Under the pieces are notes generated by a model. It was not told the DNA's origin and ran no database searches. It saw only the letters and a program-made list of their open reading frames with translations. 64,000 nucleotides of DNA from positions 3,906,001 through 3,970,000 of the forward strand of contig JAGYXB010001324.1 of NCBI GenBank assembly GCA_022495005.1, given 5' to 3'. Of the stretch, positions 57,620 to 64,000 are shown in pieces. A program made the translations under genes and the position numbers. This stretch comes from Rhyacophila brunnea (Eukaryota > Arthropoda > Insecta > Trichoptera > Rhyacophilidae). Numbering within the stretch: the stretch's first letter is position 1; each line of letters starts with the position of its first letter.

Positions 57620-60600
57620 CCTAGTTTTATCATTTTGTAGAAAAGGAAATGTAGAATCATATTCAATAGCTATCTCAAAAACAGTGAAAACCAAGTTATC
57701 TAGTTGTAGTAGTATTCGGTTTAGTAAATTCTTGTATTTAAATTACTTTCATGAAACACGTTACGTAATCTTTTACTATTTACTTTATTAAATATTAACA
57801 GTTTTAACAGTTGAAAATGTTCCTCTTAGGTTGGACGAAACCAGTACAATTAATATTGAATGAAAGTGAAATAATTAGTACTATAAAATTGCGTTTTTTT
57901 ATGTATTTCGTTTAATGTACTTACTTATTATAAATTATACTACCTCTAAAAATATAATATTAAGTGTGTTCGGTATAAATTAAATACTAAATGGTTTGTT
58001 AATTTTACTGATTACCAGATAGTATCCCTCAACCCTGCTCCCAGAGCGTCGTCGCAATAATTTGTGAGGATTCTCCACAATTTCCGGGGTTACCCTAATT
58101 GGAAAACGCGCGCGAAATAAATTTATCATGAGCGGCGGGATCACTCCATCATGATGCGGGAATGAATGTTCGAATCAAGCCTTTTGGTAATTTTCACTGA
58201 GGGATGCTCAGCCGTACCTATTAGATTATTATTTGCATATTACCTGCTGCTTTATAATATCAAAGGTGGTGTACGCTTGCGATCAAATTAAAATAATGCA
58301 GCGTGAATATTATGTAGGGGTGCAATGTTTATCAAGCACTATTTTATTTATTCAGTAAGTTATTAGTGTTATTACGTTTATGGCTCATTGTATTATGACT
58401 AGAGTCTTCAATCACCGGCTATGTTTGGAATTTTCGGTTTTTGGCGGGCGAACCGAAGAACAGTAAGAAACCGGAGAAAGTAAAAAAAATAGGCAATAAT
58501 CATATGTACCTACTCACAATAATATAATATATCAAATAAAAACGATAAAAAAACACGGACTATACAATATAAATATTCACTTTTTATATAGTATAATTAC
58601 ATAGCGTATCAAATACATTATGTAAAGGTGTACATATTCTTTTACTCCCTTCCCTAGAATAAGGTTTGAGGCTTTCATGGTTGTTTGTTATCGTATTTAT
58701 AGATTCCTGGGTTTTTGCTGTTTCCTCGACGTTTCGGGTTTATTACAGATGCCATTCTTAAGAGATATGCTATGATGAAGTGTAGTGTAGGTGTATGTAT
58801 GCGATCGCCGGTCTAAGAATGTCAAAAGGAATACGATTAGCTGATAGCAAACGTTGCTCAGAGTAATGTGCTTCTTCAATTGTGTCTATCAATACTATCA
58901 CAAACAACCGTCAAAGTCTCAAACATTATTAAAAATAATCTAGATTATATTTACACGAATGTAATATTGTTTCGATGAATCGATTAAATACACAACATTA
59001 GTGGAACCATGATTTATTTTATGATCGTCATTGGTGTGTATTTTAGGCCAATTTGTTCCTAATAAATAAAAAAAACTATAAGTAGTAAGTCATAATAATT
59101 AACAAAGTAAAATTATTCGTGTATGTATCAATATTATTCAAGTATAACCCTACTTACAACCGATTTAAACGCTACCCCTGTGTATTTCCGCGAACCTAAC
59201 CTCCAGTTTCTGACGCATGGCACCACAGATCAGATAATTGAGTTCCCTGTTTGGCACAAACTTTACATATACCTATTATGTGTCGCACCAAACTACCTTG
59301 ACCAGATGATAAATTAAAGAATGGTGGACACCATAGAAGAATGCTATTATTTACCTTGACGTTTTGTTTTTTTATTAACAGATCTTGCCTCTCTAGTTTC
59401 AAAATATTTATCTTCACCAGTTAGGTTAGAGAATCAGTGGCAGGTTTAGGGACGCAGAGGCCCGAGGCACTGACTGTTTTTGAGGTCCCCATGATAATAT
59501 GAGTAGGTAGGTACGTATATATTTCAGTGGTAATGCTATAGGTCCGTTTGATGTTAGAACTGTTTCGAGGCCCTATTTTAAATTTTCTGACGAATCGATT
59601 GCGTCATATTATGCATTAAAGAAAATCGCCGTTTATATAATAATAAATTATCTACCGTATTGAAAGGAATAAATTAAATAATATTATTAATATAAGACCA
59701 GCTGATATAAACGTATGTAGGAGTAAGTAGGTACTGTCTTTTAGTCATAGGGAATTTACTTATGAGAAAATGGTGACTTAATTAAATAAACCACAATTAG
59801 TAATATTAGTTATATTACAATACAATATCAATTAAAAAGACATGGACAAGGAATCATGTATAATATCCAGTGTGACCGCAACGCTACAAATACATCTCTT
59901 CATGTTAACATCTATGTTAAATTAATAATGAGTTCCTTATGAACAGTGGTTGACAAATCCCGGGCAATTATCTCTTTGTAGTGATTCTGAATCAGTTTTT
60001 TCTGCTGATTATGAAATCTTGGGAAAATGACATAGAGAATAAATGACTTAGTACAATGGTGACCAAATCCGTCATCCTTACAGAACTTTTATTCTGAAAT
60101 TGAATAAAGATAAAAAAAAACAAAAAAAAATTATGTAGGTGTACACATTTTTGGTAAATTAAACGGTTATACCACAATTTGAGAGATTAATGTTAGTATT
60201 TAGCTGTCTTCTCGTTTGTCGACTTGTATTGCATAAATATTTTTTTTATAAAGCAAAGAATCCTGTTTCGATTCTGAATCTAAAACTGAATTGCAATCTA
60301 AATCGTATAGGTACCTAGTCAAAATAACTTTTTCTACTTGAAAAGTTTCCATGTATAAATTCAGTTGCACATTTTTTTCCCGACAAAACTATACATATGG
60401 AAATTCACATAACTTCATTTCTACTTATTTTATAATAATTTTACTTAACCAAATCGAGTACCTAATATTTCTTGGAGATACTTGTATAAATGTATAGTAC
60501 AAGTACCTACGCAAGGTTCGAACTTTGGCCGCGCGTCTGCTTTCGACATTTCTGGTTTATGGAAACATCAAATTCTTCGGATAGATGTGCTATAATATGA

Positions 60601-62150
60601 TTTTAAGGGCATTATTAGTATACTATTAAAGGGATTAAGGATGACCTTTTATTTCGGCTTTTTTATTGTGTATTATTTTATTGGGCCAGCTTGGGTCGGG
60701 TCCGGTAAGTAATTTAAAAATAGACCAGTGGTATTCAAATTGGGCGTCGCAAGCTGTATCGACTTTTTTTATAATTCAGCAAGTCATGAGTTGATTGGGG
60801 GTCAAATTAAAGAAGTGAGACGCATAGACAAAATTTTACCTAGCTACGTCACAAGATTTAAGAAACTATATGGAAAAAAATAGAACTCATCTATCCTACC
60901 ATCATTTGAGTTTTTAGGGCGGTGTAAAAAATGTTTTAACATCATGACGGCAGACGAAAAGAATTGAAAACCAACGCAGGATACAATAGCAGATATTGAT
61001 AATATCTATGTTTTACGTTTAATTTGCGGAAGATGGTCAGAAAATCATGTGATTTTCGCTGATTTTAACTATTCAATAACTAGTGAGGAGATAAGAATTT
61101 ATTTTTAATATCCATCATCTATCTTAAATTATCTTAGATACAATACCACGCACAAATGCATTTTGTGGCGATAATTGAACCCGAAATATACCATTATTAT
61201 GCATTGCGACAACCCCCGCTGGGAGAGAGATTCGGGATGGAGAATTTTTTGTAGCGGCGAGTGAAAGGATTATGCTTTAAGGAGTCGCCATTTTTTTCAC
61301 AATCGCATGGGAAGTTTTACCCAAAGATATCTATAACAAAAAATATTTAATATTATTGTGTTGGTATTGAAATTAAGGGTTCAACACTTGCGAAAATGTA
61401 TAAAAGAACTTATAGTTAATATAATTGAAATATAATCGGACTAAAAATAATAATAATATATTCGATACATATCGGTACTTTCAATAATTGTTATTTTTTA
61501 TACGACAAAATATGGTTGTCTTATAAAGGAAGGGAAATTGACTGATAACGTCCGTATACGATATTCCAAAATTCATCAATAATCAAAGCCTCCTATAGTT
61601 TATTCCATTATTCTCGGTTCCTAGTTCTTCGTTGCCATATTCATCCGACGCACTTCTCCTGCGAGTTTAAATTTAACTATTTAAATTATAATTGTAGGTA
61701 GTTTTGTACTATTTCGTAGGAAACAATTTTAGAGGCTGAATGGCGAAACTTGGGTCATTAAAATCTATTTCTATGAAATAGTTCAACTCATCAATTTGAA
61801 ATTTGACAGAAATGTTTGCACATGGGTACATGGTAGGTACCTACGCATATTTTACTATTCACTTTAATGGTGTTTACTGTGATTCTTTTGGTGATAGACT
61901 AGGTACTCGTATATTAATAGATACAAATAAAATATAAACCACAATATAAATAGTAGGTACTAATTTCACATAATTTAATACGGGGTTTTCCGCTGTGACT
62001 AACGTTTTCAACTGGCAAATAAAATAGTTAGCCGTAAAAATATTTTTTCAGAAAATTAAAAATGCCTGACTAATTAAATTATGTGGATTAAGTACCTACA
62101 TATTATAATATATTTGCTTATTGAAACGGAAACCCCAGAAACATAAATAT
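57620..62150. other. AT-rich non-coding stretch
   Basis: CAGTGGTATTCAAATTGGGCGTC (60725-60747) and CAGTGGCAGGTTTAGGGACG (59436-59455 region) resemble hAT ends without visible partners. Positions 58020-58160 are CpG-richer. A GTAGGTACCTAC palindrome lies at 61833-61844. No gene was recognised. Confidence 0.35.
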
Positions 62151-62159
62151 TAGAAGAAA

Positions 62160-62232
62160 GATTCGAACTCACATCTTTCACTGTCTGGATGAGTAGGTAC
62201 TCTTATCATTTAGGTACAGATCATGTAAATTA
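62160..62232 (-). repeat. Degenerate tRNA-like repeat
   Basis: On the minus strand, TGATAAGAGTACC, CATCCAGACAGTGAA and a box-B-like GTGAGTTCGAATC follow in order. The first two match 10515-10550. The T-arm is partly preserved but the D-arm is weak. Confidence 0.4.
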
Positions 62233-62640
62233 TTTCTAGCATGTACGTTATCCGATATCTTTTAAAATCTGCCAATGCAAAGGCAATCATATTTGGCAAT
62301 AATTAACATGATTGTAATCATGTCGTGATAAAATATACCAATGATGCCCGTCGCCCGGTGAATCACAGTTTTATAATATTTCGAAAATGTCTTCATCTAA
62401 AAAGAAAATCTTATTATTTTTATTAAACTAGTCTATAAATCCCACCTAAATGTGAATAATTTTATTATTTATTTATTATTTAATTTTATATAATGTACTA
62501 TGTATTCTGTTTCTTCTATAGGTACCTACATGGAATATTGAAATATTAATGGAGTATGTAACTACCTCTGTATTTATATATCAATCGGAAATTGATTATC
62601 CAAATTAGTTACCGCCTATCTATGGTCATTTGTAACACCA

Positions 62641-62954
62641 GCGCATCTATTCTATACACAAGGCCGCTATCTAGGGTAGGAAAGTATCCAATTATTAGCA
62701 CTTATTGTAACAATATCAAGTACACAGCTACAATTACAGGTACAATAAGTTAGTTGTAATTGTTACAATAAGTGCTATGTTTTAACAGCACCTCTCTTGG
62801 CTGTGATAAATTTTAGAGTGAGATATACAGTTTTAACAGTTCAGACGGCTAGCTTATTGTAATTGTTACAATAAGTGTTAATATTTCGATACTTTCCTAC
62901 CCTATTTAGCTGCCGTAAAGGCCGAAAGCATTCCTGTGTATTGAATAGATGCGC
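62641..62954. mobile_element. MITE family GCGCATCTATTC, copy 3
   Basis: Ends are GCGCATCTATTCTATACACA and the inverse TGTGTATTGAATAGATGCGC. Inside are AGGCCGCTATCTAGGGTAGG and its inverse near the right end, plus two palindromic TTATTGTAA-YAATTACAATAA blocks. No clear target duplication was found. It is the uninterrupted reference that exposes the TTAA insertion in copy 2. Confidence 0.88.
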
Positions 62955-62959
62955 ATATA

Positions 62960-63715
62960 TATTCAATTATATTTATGATTACCTACTTGTTTCAATCGAA
63001 GTGACGGTTTTGCCAACTCGCAACAATTGGCTGTAAGTTTTGTCCATATCATATTATGTCTACATACCCTACGTAGATTTTTAATTAATTATTTATTAAA
63101 AATGAATGTCAACATCATTCAAATAAAAAAACACCCCAGTATTTGAACGAGTGATAATATATACGTAATTTCTCTAGTTAGTGTACCTACATTTTGTTAG
63201 TAGTATTTCAAAATTAGCTGCATCGCATACATGCATTGTTATGTATGGACATTTCTCTGATCGACCATGCAGTTATTTACCTGCTATTAAAAAAATGGGT
63301 TACCTATATCTCCATCAGCCAAATAAACCGCAAAACTGATATCTGCCAACCCACATTTGTATGAAGAAAAAAAGGATTCGCAGGTATGCCAATTGGCAAC
63401 CTTTGTAAGCACGAGAGAAATGCACCTTGCACTTTCTTTGTCCCACGGGTTATTTTAATAAATTATCAGCTGTGCATGCAGAGAATATTGTGTTTCTTGG
63501 AGATACGTATTAACTATATTAAACGAAATTATGCAGCTATATTTATTGATATTTGTTATATACCTATCATGGTACGTAGTATATTGTACATATTATTATT
63601 ATCTACGTCAATAATAGCAACTTTTTATATTTGATAATATTATGAGATATTATATTTATTATTTTGTGTGTTTTTAAATATGATTACGTAATTGCGCCCG
63701 TAATTACGTAGATTT
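62960..63715. other. AT-rich non-coding stretch, nothing recognised
   Basis: The 82-codon plus frame at 63386-63634 is Ile/Tyr-rich and shows no motif. Confidence 0.35.
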
Positions 63716-63718
63716 AAG

Positions 63719-63949
63719 CCCACGATAACCAAGCGGTAAAGTGTAGGCCTATAATTTTGGGGGTCCCGGGTTCGAAACCGGTCATACGAAAATACATGTT
63801 TTTCAATGTGTATTTGGACTAAGAGTATGGACGTAATAAGTTGAACAAGCGGCTAGCATCCATTTCTCGTAAAAATAAAATACTGTTAATACATCTCCAC
63901 CCCGTGAAGGCTGATCTTCTTAGGATCGAACGTGGAACATGGTAAAAAT
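63719..63949 (+). mobile_element. tRNA-derived SINE copy
   Basis: The tRNA-like head has box A-like TAACCAAGCGG (63726-63736) and box B GGTTCGAAACC (63769-63779) in a paired T-arm. The diverged body follows (AGAGTATGGACGTAATA, AAGCGGCTAGCATCCATTTC, CTTAGGATCGAACGTGG). It is more diverged than 37679-37915. Confidence 0.8.
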
Positions 63950-64000
63950 ATTTTGAAATGAAAAAATTCAGTTGACTTAAAGGGATTTCCATGTGATTCG

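Noticed and set aside
34942..61000. Further hAT elements from single CAGTGG-like ends at 25080, 34942, 38993, 59436 and 60725
   Set aside because: No inverted partner or target duplication was found for any of them, so only the ends are noted.
1..64000. CRISPR array, bacterial operons or rRNA
   Set aside because: No regularly spaced direct repeats, tightly packed frames with ribosome binding sites, or rRNA-like conserved blocks are present.

Overview
This is gene-poor, AT-rich eukaryotic nuclear DNA, most likely from an insect. I see no bacterial operons and no complete host gene. Clues to the source are a tRNA-derived SINE family, an RTE-type LINE with a (GATGAT)n-like 3' tail, mariner, hAT, Helitron and TTAA-flanked DNA transposons, and repeated 12-bp palindromes GTAGGTACCTAC. 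Hemipteran (aphid-like) and lepidopteran genomes both fit, and I cannot choose between them from sequence alone. Nearly everything recognisable is a transposable element at some stage of decay. The longest open frame with a clear identity (5066-5776, minus) is the C-terminal part of a LINE reverse transcriptase. Layout: 1-5 kb holds a LINE 3' end, two CpG-rich patches and a hAT element with an 8-bp target duplication. 5-10 kb holds the RTE LINE, the first TTAA foldback element (6522-7526) and a second foldback family (7546-8147). 10-20 kb holds a MITE, a decayed LINE, and a block at 15.4-16.05 kb with a CRE cluster, CCAAT box, RFX X-box-like site and splice donor that is the best candidate for a host promoter and first exon. 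20-25 kb holds a whole but frameshifted mariner (20234-21530) and a Helitron (23400-24657). 27-38 kb holds SINEs, a MITE carrying a second TTAA insertion (29881-30240), a LINE 3' end and a 215-bp inverted-repeat element with a tRNA-like unit in its loop (32783-32997). 41-51 kb holds several hAT relics and a nested pair of TTAA foldback elements (47976-50080, containing 48629-50024). 51-64 kb is mostly unrecognised AT-rich DNA with a hAT MITE, a Tc1-like MITE, a third MITE copy and a final SINE. How the parts relate: the mobile families are mostly non-autonomous. The TTAA elements need a piggyBac-type transposase, the hAT MITEs a hAT transposase, and the SINEs a LINE; none is intact in this window. 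Three signals stand out. The first is a foldback element with about 680-bp arms that are nearly identical, inserted at TTAA inside an older copy of its own family, which still reads across the junction. The second is the tRNA-like cloverleaf with pol III boxes and a T-run terminator enclosed by 53-bp inverted repeats. The third is the CRE/X-box CpG block followed by GTAAGT. All comparisons were made by eye, and identities are approximate.
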